A stretch of DNA of 9,863 nucleotides from COE1 sp964387365. Its GTDB lineage: Bacteria > Bacillota > Clostridia > Lachnospirales > Lachnospiraceae. Location of the stretch: the NCBI GenBank assembly GCA_964387365.1, contig CAYLWP010000096.1, positions 1 through 9,863 on the forward strand, in the 5' to 3' direction. The position numbers and the translations under genes are program-made. This document shows positions 1 to 7,924 of the stretch, piece by piece (the first letter of the stretch is position 1; each line of letters starts with the position of its first letter). The notes under the pieces are model-generated. The model worked only from the letters and a program-made list of their open reading frames with translations, ran no database searches and was not told where the DNA came from.

Positions 1-1991
1 GGGTAGCGGGTAAAAGAGAACGGTCAAAATATCTCTATGTTTACCCGTTTAATCACATTGCAGGATATTCCTTGTGTTATGTTTTTATGTTTATCGGTTG
101 TGAATTAGGTCTTATTGAAAATATGAATGCGACGAAATTGCAGAAGGTATTGCTGGAATTCGAGCCGCATTATTTTGCGTTTGTTCCGAAGGTCTATGAA
201 GTAATGGAACAAAAAATACGTGCAAAGATACATGAAAAAGGAGCGCTTGTAGAAGGCACAATCAACCTGTTAATGTCTGTTTGCTATTTCTTCCGCAAAA
301 ATTTCGGAATTAATCTGGGCTGGTATCTTTTTAAGAGCATAAGAAATCAGGCTTTTGGAAAAAACATATTTTATCTTGGCGGCGGTGGCACATCAAGTAA
401 AGGTTCCAATGCAAGATTTTATTTTAGCCTTGGGTTGTACTGGTCTGACGTATATGCAGCGACTGAAACCGGTGTTCCGATTGCTATAACAGGAATTGGG
501 GACCGAATCGTAGTAGATACGGTAGGTAACGTAAACAAAAATCCTGAAATTCAGATTGCTATTGGAAAAAAGGATGAAAATGGAAACGGAGAAATCCTGG
601 TAAAGTCTGAATTGATGATGAAGGGCTATTTCAGAGAGCCGGAATTAACAAAAATGGCTTTTGATGAGAACGGCTATTTTAAAACAGGTGATTTAGGATA
701 TATTGATAAAAAAGGAAACCTGCATGTAACCGGACGTTTGAAGGAAAGTATTATTCTGCAAAACGGAAAAAAGGTTTCACCTGGTGATGTGGACAATTAC
801 TACTCTGAAAGAGTACCCGGATATGAAATTGCCTGCCGTGGTATCGCAGTTGCGAAGCTGCAATATGACCATATTCATCTGTTTATTCAGGATGACGAAT
901 ATGATGTTCAGGAAAAAAGCAGGATAAAGAAGGCTTTCCATGAGGTTTCGGTCAGTGCGCCATCCATGTATAAGCTGCACAGGATTCATTTTGTAAATAA
1001 GATTGAAAGAACTTCTATCGGAAAAGTAAAAAGATATCTGCTGACTGCGGAAAAAGAAAGTGATCCCGCTGAGAATAACAGTAAAAATAAGCTTTCCCAG
1101 CAGGAAAGATTTATCAAAATTATTAAAAATCATTGTTCTGTTGATATCATTACCATGGATCAGAGCTTAACGGATGATTTGGGAATTGCTTCATTAAGAA
1201 TGTATGAGCTATTTATTGCCTTGGAAAACGAGTTTCATGCAGATATTGTCAGCGCAGGTCCGTCGGTTTGCACGGTTGGTGAGCTTTATGATGTCGTATT
1301 TTCTAAGCATAAAAAGGCGGTTAACAACATTGATATCTCAAAGTTTCCAATGCAAAAGACAGAAAAAGACAGGAAGCGCCTTATCTTGGCCATGTCTTTT
1401 ATGCAGCGCTTATGGAAAATTGAGATAAAAGGCCTCGAACATGTTAAGAAGGATGAGAATTATATTATCTGTCCTAATCATGAGTGCCATTTTGATGGTA
1501 TGTTTGTTTTTGCGGCATTACATAAGAGTAATCTTGTTGATTTGAGCAAGATAGGCTGTATGGCAAAAAAAGAGCATCTCGAACATAAGATTACGACGGA
1601 TTGGCTGAGAATGCTGGGAGGAATCCCGGTAGACAGATATGGAATGTCAGCGCCGTCCATCCAGAGAAGCATACAGTGTATAAAAGAAGGCTACACCTTT
1701 TTAATCCATCCGGAAGGAACCAGAACAAAGGATGGAACGCTTGGAGAATTTAGGCCCGGAGCTGCTAAGCTTGCAGAAGAAACCGGTAGAAAAATTCTGC
1801 CTGTAAGAATTGATGGCGCCTACGAGTTATATCCTTATGACAGAATGCGGCCTAAGCTGTTTGATTGGAAGCATTTTAGACGCTATCGTATCACCATAAC
1901 CTTTGCAGAGCCGATTTCAAAGGATGATAGATCCGAGGAGGAGCTGATGGCTATGGTGCGTGATTCCATTATAAAAATGGAATCAAAATAA
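1..1991 (+). CDS. Acyl-CoA/acyl-ACP synthetase–ACP–PlsC acyltransferase fusion (5'-truncated)
   Basis: The frame is open from base 3 with no stop, so the true start lies upstream; the TTG at 72 is internal. The 662 visible residues (residue 1 = bases 3-5) hold three domains. Residues 1 to about 345 are the back half of an AMP-forming acyl ligase: a YAATET motif near 152-157, TGD with Asp230, a GRLKESI hinge, and the C-terminal catalytic Lys341 in SIGKVKR. About 365-440 is an acyl-carrier-like domain whose LGIASL motif carries Ser397, the expected phosphopantetheine site, with Ala where Asp is usual. About 465-660 is a PlsC acyltransferase: NHECHFD with His493 and Asp498 (HX4D), GGIPVDR, and PEGTRT at 570-575. 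By family knowledge it would activate a fatty acid with ATP, load it on the carrier domain and transfer it to a lysophospholipid or glycerol-phosphate acceptor at the membrane. The acceptor is unknown. E. coli Aas combines ligase and PlsC in the opposite order. The missing N-terminus is probably 150-200 residues. Confidence 0.9.
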   Translation, partial: VAGKRERSKYLYVYPFNHIAGYSLCYVFMFIGCELGLIENMNATKLQKVLLEFEPHYFAFVPKVYEVMEQKIRAKIHEKGALVEGTINLLMSVCYFFRKNFGINLGWYLFKSIRNQAFGKNIFYLGGGGTSSKGSNARFYFSLGLYWSDVYAATETGVPIAITGIGDRIVVDTVGNVNKNPEIQIAIGKKDENGNGEILVKSELMMKGYFREPELTKMAFDENGYFKTGDLGYIDKKGNLHVTGRLKESIILQNGKKVSPGDVDNYYSERVPGYEIACRGIAVAKLQYDHIHLFIQDDEYDVQEKSRIKKAFHEVSVSAPSMYKLHRIHFVNKIERTSIGKVKRYLLTAEKESDPAENNSKNKLSQQERFIKIIKNHCSVDIITMDQSLTDDLGIASLRMYELFIALENEFHADIVSAGPSVCTVGELYDVVFSKHKKAVNNIDISKFPMQKTEKDRKRLILAMSFMQRLWKIEIKGLEHVKKDENYIICPNHECHFDGMFVFAALHKSNLVDLSKIGCMAKKEHLEHKITTDWLRMLGGIPVDRYGMSAPSIQRSIQCIKEGYTFLIHPEGTRTKDGTLGEFRPGAAKLAEETGRKILPVRIDGAYELYPYDRMRPKLFDWKHFRRYRITITFAEPISKDDRSEEELMAMVRDSIIKMESK

Positions 1992-2013
1992 AGGAAAGGT
2001 TTAAGGTGTACAT

Positions 2014-2601
2014 ATGAATATCGGACTTGATATAGATGGAGTGCTTACCGACATAGAAGCATTTCAGTTTAAATATGGTGTTCCGTTTTTCAAAAAAGAA
2101 TATGATAAGGATATTGTCAATATAGCAGGGAAAACGATGGCACAAATTTTCGGCTGCAAAAAGGAAGAAGAAAATAAATTCTGGGGAAAATATTTGTTCC
2201 GATATGCTATCAAAGATCCGGTAAGAGAGCATGCCTCTGATTTTACTAAATGGGCTTATGATAATGGACATCACATATATATTATTACTTCCAGAGTGTT
2301 TACAACAACAGAGACTGTTCTGGGCAAGCTGATGCGATTTATTGTAAAGCGCTGGCTGAAGAAGAGTAAAATAAAATATGATAAAATTATATTCTGTGAT
2401 GAGGATAAGGCATCAGCAATAACAGAATATCAGATAAAGTATATGGTAGAAGATGATCCGGATAATATTCGTGCACTAAAAGACATCACGCAGATGATTT
2501 GTATGGATGCAAAATGTAATGAACATATTACAGAAGAGAGTGTTATTCGGTGCCATGATTTTTCGGAAGTGCTTCAGAAAGTGAAAGAAAGAAGCTTATA
2601 A
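2014..2601 (+). CDS. HAD-superfamily phosphatase, 5'(3')-deoxyribonucleotidase-like
   Basis: This 195-residue soluble protein has all four HAD signatures. Motif I is GLDIDGV with nucleophile Asp6 and acid/base Asp8. Motif II is IITSR (Thr92/Ser93), the probable motif III lysine is Lys132 in CDEDKAS, and motif IV is VEDDP (Asp147/Asp148). Size and motif spacing fit the NT5C-like group, small cytosolic phosphatases that remove phosphate from (deoxy)nucleotides or similar small molecules. The substrate cannot be read from the sequence. The ATG at 2014 follows an AAGGTG ribosome site at 2003-2008. Only 22 bp separate it from the lipid enzyme upstream and no terminator or promoter is visible between them, so I infer co-transcription. 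The partner suggests a phosphorylated lipid precursor or nucleotide by-product as substrate, but this is a guess. A hairpin terminator after the gene was looked for and not found. Confidence 0.82.
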   Translation: MNIGLDIDGVLTDIEAFQFKYGVPFFKKEYDKDIVNIAGKTMAQIFGCKKEEENKFWGKYLFRYAIKDPVREHASDFTKWAYDNGHHIYIITSRVFTTTETVLGKLMRFIVKRWLKKSKIKYDKIIFCDEDKASAITEYQIKYMVEDDPDNIRALKDITQMICMDAKCNEHITEESVIRCHDFSEVLQKVKERSL

Positions 2602-2677
2602 GATAATAAATAAACAAAAAGCAACGGTAAAATATTCATATTTGTAGAAAAATATTATGTAAATCAGATGCTGCTGG

Positions 2678-2706
2678 TAGAGATTTGGGGATGAATGTGA
2701 TAAAAT
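2678..2706 (+). promoter_or_regulatory. Candidate sigma-A promoter for the hybrid kinase
   Basis: An extended -10 (TGA then TAAAAT, hexamer at 2701-2706) lies 17 bp after TAGAGA at 2678-2683, a 4/6 match to TTGACA. It sits 42 bp before the kinase start at 2749. The -10 is good and the -35 weak. It is the best promoter in the 2602-2748 gap, which otherwise holds only AT-rich sequence. Confidence 0.5.
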
Positions 2707-2735
2707 AGCAAAAAAGTATCAGTAAATGCAGTAAT

Positions 2736-2740
2736 GGGAG
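2736..2740 (+). promoter_or_regulatory. Ribosome binding site that sets the kinase start
   Basis: GGGAG is 8 bases before the ATG at 2749. The alternative in-frame ATG at 2734 overlaps this site and has no purine-rich site of its own, so 2749 is preferred. Confidence 0.7.
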
Positions 2741-2748
2741 TTGTAAAT

Positions 2749-4953
2749 ATGAATATAGCAATTAGTTTTTTGTTATATACATTTGCCATATTGACGTTTA
2801 TAAAAGGATTTGAAATATATAAGCGGGATTATGACGTGATTCACAAAAAGCAGTATATATTGTACAGTATTACTGCTTTTTTGAGTTCTGTATGGAGCTT
2901 TGGATATGCTATGCTCTGGATACAGACGGATCCGGAAATGGCAAGAGCATGGCGCGCTTTTGGTATGATAGGCGTATTGCTTCTTTTTGACTTTGTGACA
3001 GAATTTATGGTTCAGTGGCTTGAAGGTGCAGGATTATTTAAGCTTTACGTCAGAGTATTTTCGGCGTTGGCTGTTTTTCTGTGGCCGTTTCTCATTGGAG
3101 AAGAGAGTGTAGCCTTTTACCGTCATGAAACCCTCGGTATGACATACCGTTTTTCGCCTAATATATGGAATACGTTGTATAATGCATATTCTGTGATTGT
3201 AGGAATCAATCTGTTTTTGATGTGTTTTTATATATTAAAGCAGTCAAAACGCAGAAAGATGCGGGCGATTATCCGACGCATAATGATATGTCTTATTGTC
3301 GTTATGCTTGGAATGGTGTTTGATACATTACTTCCTATCTTTGGGTATGACGCATTGCCCGGCAGTACTCTGACACAGGGAATTGGTGTGCTTATGGTTT
3401 CCGGTGTATTGGATTTCCAAAGAAAATCAGAGATTACAGTGGAAAATATATCGGAATTTGTTTATTCTTCTGTGAATACGCCGGTATTAATTTATGATGA
3501 AAAGGGAAAGTTCCGCATCGCCAATAACGGTGCAAAGGATTTTTTTGTGGGTTACAGTAAAGATATCGAACAAAAAAAGATTAACGAGATTTTCGATTTC
3601 CGGGACACAGACTTTCAGTTTGCGGATAAAAAGATGACATTGGAAGCTGAGTGTAAATTAAATAAAAGATATTGTCAGGTAGAGATTAGTAAGATTTTTG
3701 ATGAATATCATGATGTAATTGGTTGTATTGTCGTGTTGAATGACCTTACGGAAAAGAGGGATATTATTCAGCGACTGCAGACTTCGGAGCATGAAGCGGA
3801 TATGGCAAACCATGCAAAGTCTAATTTCCTTGCAAGAATGAGCCATGAAATCAGAACGCCGATTAACGGTGTAATCGGAATGAATGAGATGATTCTGCAA
3901 AAAAGTACGGACGAGCAGATTATTAATTATGCAAGTATGGTAAAACTTTCAGCGCATAATCTGATGGAACTTATTAATGATATTCTTGATATATCGAAAA
4001 TTGAGGCAAATCACATGGTAGTCGAGAATTCGATTTATTCCTTTAAGAAGCTTTTAAAGGAGGTATTGCTTCAGGGCTATGTGAAATCGAAGGAAAAGGG
4101 AATAGATTTCGGGATAGAAATCAAAGAGAGTATTCCTGAGACGTTAAACGGAGATGAGAAGAAGCTTAGACAGATTATTTCGAATCTGATCAGTAATGCG
4201 CTTAAGTATACTAAGGAGGGCTTTGTTCACATCATTGCAGAAGGTATTTGGAAGGACGAAAAATATTTTATAAAGATTATTGTAAAGGATACAGGAATTG
4301 GCATTGCAGAAGAGAATTTTGATAAAATATTTGAAGCCTTTGAAAGAATAGATTATCAGAAACATCAGGGAATTGAAGGGACAGGACTTGGACTTGCTAT
4401 TGTTAAGAGTCTTCTTGAAATTATGGAAGGCGAAGTTACTGTACGAAGCGAATATGGCAAGGGCTCGGAATTTGAGATTATCGTACCTCAAAAGCCGGTG
4501 AGTGAGAAAAGCTTTGACTGTATTGAGATGGAAGGTACAGATGAAACAGAGGATGGAGCACAGCGAATCAGCCTTTCAATCCCGGGAAAACGAATCCTTG
4601 TGGTTGATGATAACGAAATCAATCGAATTGTAGCAAGCGAACTTCTGGCATATACGGAGGCGGAGATAGATACAGCAGAAAGCGGAAAGGAATGCTTAAA
4701 GCTGGTAACGACAAATTGTTATGATTTTATTCTTCTGGATCATATTATGCCGGAAATGGATGGAATTCAGGTATTGCAGGAGCTAAGGAAGATTCCTGAT
4801 AATAACAGTAAGAATGCCAAGATTATTGTACTGACTGCGAATGCAATCCAGGGGGCAAGGGAAAACTATCTGAGCAAGGGATTTGATGATTATCTTTCTA
4901 AACCGATTGATATGACGGAAGTGGAGAAGGTGCTTGGCAAATACCTCTCATGA
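2749..4953 (+). CDS. Membrane hybrid histidine kinase (7TM–PAS–HisKA–HATPase–receiver)
   Basis: The protein has 734 residues from the ATG at 2749. Seven hydrophobic segments near 2-18, 36-58, 71-90, 99-117, 145-163, 178-196 and 206-222 match the 7TM input region of many Firmicute kinases. A PAS-like domain follows at about 240-345. The dimerisation/phosphoacceptor helix has SHEIRTP with His366. The ATPase domain has an N box (Asn479, Asn483), DTGIGI from Asp514, and GTGLGLA starting near 544. The C-terminal receiver is intact: Asp620/Asp621, phosphoacceptor Asp664 in LLDHIMPEMDG, Thr696 and Lys718. All residues needed for autophosphorylation and transfer to the internal receiver are therefore present. 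There is no HPt domain, output domain or neighbouring response regulator, so the downstream partner is elsewhere. The signal is unknown; the 7TM type is thought to sense small ligands or the membrane. It is monocistronic by layout, between its own promoter and the promoter at 4970. Confidence 0.93.
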   Translation: MNIAISFLLYTFAILTFIKGFEIYKRDYDVIHKKQYILYSITAFLSSVWSFGYAMLWIQTDPEMARAWRAFGMIGVLLLFDFVTEFMVQWLEGAGLFKLYVRVFSALAVFLWPFLIGEESVAFYRHETLGMTYRFSPNIWNTLYNAYSVIVGINLFLMCFYILKQSKRRKMRAIIRRIMICLIVVMLGMVFDTLLPIFGYDALPGSTLTQGIGVLMVSGVLDFQRKSEITVENISEFVYSSVNTPVLIYDEKGKFRIANNGAKDFFVGYSKDIEQKKINEIFDFRDTDFQFADKKMTLEAECKLNKRYCQVEISKIFDEYHDVIGCIVVLNDLTEKRDIIQRLQTSEHEADMANHAKSNFLARMSHEIRTPINGVIGMNEMILQKSTDEQIINYASMVKLSAHNLMELINDILDISKIEANHMVVENSIYSFKKLLKEVLLQGYVKSKEKGIDFGIEIKESIPETLNGDEKKLRQIISNLISNALKYTKEGFVHIIAEGIWKDEKYFIKIIVKDTGIGIAEENFDKIFEAFERIDYQKHQGIEGTGLGLAIVKSLLEIMEGEVTVRSEYGKGSEFEIIVPQKPVSEKSFDCIEMEGTDETEDGAQRISLSIPGKRILVVDDNEINRIVASELLAYTEAEIDTAESGKECLKLVTTNCYDFILLDHIMPEMDGIQVLQELRKIPDNNSKNAKIIVLTANAIQGARENYLSKGFDDYLSKPIDMTEVEKVLGKYLS

Positions 4954-4969
4954 TTAATTTAATTTTTAC

Positions 4970-4999
4970 TTGACGGTATAAGCATTGCTGTGATATGAT
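4970..4999 (+). promoter_or_regulatory. Sigma-A promoter of the riboswitch–ATPase unit
   Basis: TTGACG at 4970-4975 (5/6) and TATGAT at 4994-4999 (5/6) are separated by 18 bp, and a TGA extension stands at 4991-4993. The predicted transcription start is near 5005-5006, so the RNA would begin right at the 5' strand of the riboswitch's first helix. Confidence 0.8.
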
Positions 5000-5004
5000 T
5001 TCTC

Positions 5005-5131
5005 CAATATTAGGGAGTAGTTCACATCCGAAGGAATGGATGTTGTGCTTTTCGCCATCACGTTGTCGGCAGAATATCTACTTTGAGCTGATAACCGGAC
5101 AGTACACTGAAAAGGAACGAGACTTTTATTG
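5005..5131 (+). promoter_or_regulatory. yybP-ykoY family (Mn2+) riboswitch
   Basis: The leader carries the conserved GGGAGTAG segment of the L1 loop (5013-5020). A stem follows, ACATCC 5024-5029 with GGATGT 5038-5043. A second arm pairs GTCGG at 5065-5069 with CCGGAC at 5095-5100 around a CTTTGAGC loop (5081-5088), matching the L3 region. The closing strand is ACGAGACTTTT near 5117-5127. Closing helix P1 pairs CAATATTAG (5005-5013) with CTTTTATTG (5123-5131), with two U-U mismatches. Members of this family bind Mn2+ between L1 and L3 and commonly sit before P-type ATPases and Mn exporters, as here. Because the P1 3' strand is also part of the terminator stem, ligand binding should block termination, giving an ON switch. 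The family call rests on motif recognition, not a covariance-model score. Confidence 0.85.
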
Positions 5132-5162
5132 TGTAAGCCTGCACAATAGAGGTCTCTTTTTT
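5119..5162 (+). terminator. Riboswitch-controlled intrinsic terminator
   Basis: GAGACTTTTATTGTG (5119-5133) pairs fully with CACAATAGAGGTCTC (5142-5156): 15 bp including two G-U pairs, with an 8-base loop. Six T follow at 5157-5162. It lies between the aptamer and the ATPase start and overlaps the P1 3' strand at 5123-5131, so it is the expression platform. Confidence 0.92.
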
Positions 5163-5205
5163 GTACAATAAAATCTCTTTTGTGTGGGAAAACTAAGACA
5201 AGAAA

Positions 5206-5210
5206 AGGAG
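5206..5210 (+). promoter_or_regulatory. Ribosome binding site that sets the ATPase start
   Basis: AGGAG is 9 bases before the ATG at 5220. The longer in-frame GTG at 5184 has no such site and would add 12 residues not expected in the family, so 5220 is chosen. Confidence 0.8.
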
Positions 5211-5219
5211 AAAACGTGT

Positions 5220-7856
5220 ATGAACAGAAAAGAGTATTGGAATTATTCCGAAGACGAACTGAGAAAAGAATTTGGTGTAGGAAAGGATGGACTTACAACA
5301 GAGCAGGTAGAGGCAATTCGTGCTGAAAAAGGCGAAAATGTGTTGCAGGAAGGCAAGAAAAAGAGTGTATTAGAGGTATTTTTAAGCCAGTTTTGCGATT
5401 TGCTGGTTGTCATTTTGATTGTAGCGGCTGTAATTTCGGTATTTTCCGGCAATGTAGAAAGTACGATAGTTATTTTGCTGGTACTTATTATGAATGCGAT
5501 ATTGGGAACCGTTCAGCATGTGAAGGCACAGAGGTCACTTGATAGCTTAAAACAGCTTTCCTCGCCGAATGCAAAGGTTATTCGTGGAGGAGTAAAGCTG
5601 GAGATTCCTTCCAGAGAAATAGTGCCGGGCGATATCGTCATGCTGGAAGCAGGAGATATGATTGTAGCGGATGGGCGTATTCTTCATAACTACTCATTGC
5701 AGGTAAATGAAAGCTCCCTGACCGGAGAATCTACGAATGTGGATAAATCGGATATGGTGCTTGAAGGTGATGCAGCACTTGGCGACATAGTGAATATGGT
5801 TTATTCCGGAAGCCTTGTAACCTATGGCCGTGCGGAAGTATTGATTACCGGAACCGGAATGAATACAGAGCTTGGTAAGATTGCGGGGCTTATGAATGCG
5901 GCGAAAGAGCGTAAGACACCTTTGCAGGAAAGCCTTGATCAGTTTAGCGGCAGACTTGCAGTATTGATTATGATAATCTGTGGACTGGTATTTGCGCTTT
6001 GTCTGTATCGCCAAATGAATCTTCTTGATTCCATGATGTTTGCAGTTGCGCTTGCGGTTGCAGCAATTCCGGAGGCGCTTAGCTCTATTGTAACGATTGT
6101 TCAGGCGATGGGAACACAGAAGATGGCAAAAGAGAATGCCATCATTAAGCAGTTGAAAGCGGTAGAGAGCTTGGGATGTGTGTCAGTTATCTGTTCCGAT
6201 AAGACAGGTACACTTACTCAGAATAAAATGACGGTACAACAGATTTATGTAGATGGTAAGGTTCTGGAACCAACAGAAATTGACCTTTCAAGTCAGACAC
6301 ATAGATATCTGTTATACGATGCGGTTTTAACAAATGACTCAAATATTGTTGATGGAAAGGGTATAGGAGATCCGACAGAATACGCTTTGCTTGAAATGTT
6401 CCGAACGGTTCCGGTCAATGAAAATAGTGTACTTGGTGAAGGCGGAGTGCACGAAGATATTATAAGACAGGCGATGAAAAGGTTGGAAGAAGTTCCTTTT
6501 GATTCTGACAGAAAGCTTATGAGTACGAAATATACTCTGCACGGAGAAACGACGATATTAACAAAGGGTGCTGTAGATGTTCTTCTTGACCGTTGTACCA
6601 ATGTACAATATTCTGATGGCATAAAACCGATGACAGAAGATGAGAAGGAGAAGATTCGTAAGCAGAATCAGAGCTTTTCCGAAAACGGACTTCGCGTTTT
6701 GGCGTTTGCATATAAAGAGTCGGATGAAGTTTTAAATTTCAAATCCGAAAAAGATTTTACCTTCCTTGGACTCATATCCATGGTAGACCCTCCAAGACCG
6801 GAGTCGGTAGAAGCGGTTGCAAATGCAAAGAGAGCAGGAATCCGTCCGGTTATGATTACCGGTGACCACAAGATAACGGCTGTTGCGATTGCTAAGCAGA
6901 TTGGTATTTTTGAAGAAGGCGATATGGCGGTAACCGGTTCCGAGCTTGATGCCATGACGCAGGAAGAGCTAGATGAAAAGATTACTCTGATATCAGTATA
7001 TGCCAGAGTATCACCGGAGAATAAGATCAGAATTGTAGAAGCATGGCAGAGAAGAGGAAATATTGTAGCGATGACGGGCGATGGTGTAAATGATGCCCCG
7101 GCGCTGAAAAAGGCTGATATTGGTGTGGCGATGGGAATTACCGGAACAGAGGTGTCTAAAGATGCGGCGGCCATGATTTTATCGGATGATAACTTTGCAA
7201 CGATTATTAATGCAGTTGCTAATGGTCGTAATGTGTACCGTAATATCAAGAATGCTATTTTATTCCTGTTATCAGGTAATACAGCAGGTATTTTATCGGT
7301 TTTATATACATCCGTTATGGGACTTCCGGTTCCGTTTGCGCCTGTTCACCTGCTGTTTATTAACCTGTTGACCGACTCGCTTCCTGCAATTGCGATAGGT
7401 ATGGAGCCGGCAGATGATAAGCTCTTGGAGGAAAAACCAAGAGACCCCAAGGTTGGTATTTTAACAAAGGATTTCATACTTACCCTATTGGGTGAGGGCG
7501 CTCTCATTGCTATAGTGACAATGATTGCATTTTATCTGGGACTTCGTTCCAATGCAGAATTGGCATCTACGATGGCGTTTGCAACCTTAACACTTGCAAG
7601 ATTATTCCACAGCTTTAATTGCCGTGGAAGGGAGTCTGTCTTTAAACTTGGTTTGAGTTCGAACAGGTATAGTGTGCTTGCGTTTTTTGGCGGTGTTTGT
7701 CTCCTTGCGCTGGTATTGTTTGTTCCGTTTTTGCACAGTGTGTTTAGCGTTGTTACTCTTTCAGCAACAGCATTATTGCAGATTGCAGTACTGGCATTTA
7801 TGCCAACTGTCGTGATACAGGCTGTAAAGGTGGTAAAAAGCGCAGTAAATCAGTAA
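5220..7856 (+). CDS. P2-type cation-transporting ATPase (Mn2+/Ca2+ efflux pump)
   Basis: The protein has 878 residues, normal for bacterial P2A pumps. Visible parts: an N-terminal cation-ATPase domain (about 5-45), M1-M2 (about 58-98), actuator loop TGES (168-171), M4 with IPEAL (Glu285), phosphorylation motif DKTGT (Asp327), nucleotide domain with TKGA (Lys449), hinge TGDGVND (619-625), then M5-M10. M6 carries NLLTD with Asn715, Thr718 and Asp719, equal to SERCA Asn796, Thr799 and Asp800. An ungapped M5-M6 comparison puts Asn687 at SERCA Asn768 but Gly690 at Glu771. Site II is thus kept and site I lost, as in one-ion pumps of the PMR1/SPCA kind. It would use ATP to expel divalent metal across the cell membrane. 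The yybP-ykoY leader points to Mn2+ as a physiological substrate; Ca2+ stays possible. It is transcribed from 4970, gated by the riboswitch, and ends before the terminator at 7886. Confidence 0.95.
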   Translation: MNRKEYWNYSEDELRKEFGVGKDGLTTEQVEAIRAEKGENVLQEGKKKSVLEVFLSQFCDLLVVILIVAAVISVFSGNVESTIVILLVLIMNAILGTVQHVKAQRSLDSLKQLSSPNAKVIRGGVKLEIPSREIVPGDIVMLEAGDMIVADGRILHNYSLQVNESSLTGESTNVDKSDMVLEGDAALGDIVNMVYSGSLVTYGRAEVLITGTGMNTELGKIAGLMNAAKERKTPLQESLDQFSGRLAVLIMIICGLVFALCLYRQMNLLDSMMFAVALAVAAIPEALSSIVTIVQAMGTQKMAKENAIIKQLKAVESLGCVSVICSDKTGTLTQNKMTVQQIYVDGKVLEPTEIDLSSQTHRYLLYDAVLTNDSNIVDGKGIGDPTEYALLEMFRTVPVNENSVLGEGGVHEDIIRQAMKRLEEVPFDSDRKLMSTKYTLHGETTILTKGAVDVLLDRCTNVQYSDGIKPMTEDEKEKIRKQNQSFSENGLRVLAFAYKESDEVLNFKSEKDFTFLGLISMVDPPRPESVEAVANAKRAGIRPVMITGDHKITAVAIAKQIGIFEEGDMAVTGSELDAMTQEELDEKITLISVYARVSPENKIRIVEAWQRRGNIVAMTGDGVNDAPALKKADIGVAMGITGTEVSKDAAAMILSDDNFATIINAVANGRNVYRNIKNAILFLLSGNTAGILSVLYTSVMGLPVPFAPVHLLFINLLTDSLPAIAIGMEPADDKLLEEKPRDPKVGILTKDFILTLLGEGALIAIVTMIAFYLGLRSNAELASTMAFATLTLARLFHSFNCRGRESVFKLGLSSNRYSVLAFFGGVCLLALVLFVPFLHSVFSVVTLSATALLQIAVLAFMPTVVIQAVKVVKSAVNQ

Positions 7857-7872
7857 AATAGTAAGAAAAACT

Positions 7873-7899
7873 TAATATTTTAAAGAAAAAGTTCGATAT
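7873..7899 (+). promoter_or_regulatory. Possible motility-sigma (SigD/FliA-like) promoter
   Basis: TAAT (7873-7876; consensus TAAA) and TTCGATAT (7892-7899; consensus GCCGATAT) are separated by 15 bp, the SigD spacing. The start would fall near 7905, inside the terminator hairpin at 7886-7921. It suits the FliD-like gene downstream. The match is imperfect and the AT-rich context raises the chance of coincidence. Confidence 0.3.
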
Positions 7900-7924
7900 A
7901 TATGTATATACCGAACTTTTTTTT
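7886..7924 (+). terminator. Intrinsic terminator after the ATPase
   Basis: AAAAAGTTCG (7886-7895) pairs perfectly with CGAACTTTTT (7912-7921). The AT-rich interior can extend the stem past an A-C mismatch. Eight T run from 7917 to 7924. It lies 29 bp after the ATPase stop and only 15 bp before the next start codon. Confidence 0.87.

Noticed and set aside
72..74. TTG as the start of the first gene
   Set aside because: The frame stays open to base 3 and the upstream residues (YPFNHIAGY) match the ligase core, so the gene is cut by the window edge.
2629..2657. AATATT-based inverted repeat after the HAD gene, considered as a terminator
   Set aside because: It is only a short A/T stem with a long loop and no T run.
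5184..5186. GTG as the start of the ATPase
   Set aside because: It lacks a ribosome site, while the ATG at 5220 has AGGAG at the right distance and gives a normal family N-terminus.
6668..7249. 193-residue minus-strand open frame
   Set aside because: It is antisense to the P and hinge domain region of the ATPase, has a low-complexity Ser/Ile/Ala composition, and shows no motif or ribosome site.
7850..7878. Sigma-A promoter with -10 TAATAT before the FliD-like gene
   Set aside because: The hexamer at the right spacing (TCAGTA) matches TTGACA at only two positions, and the RNA would meet the terminator at once.
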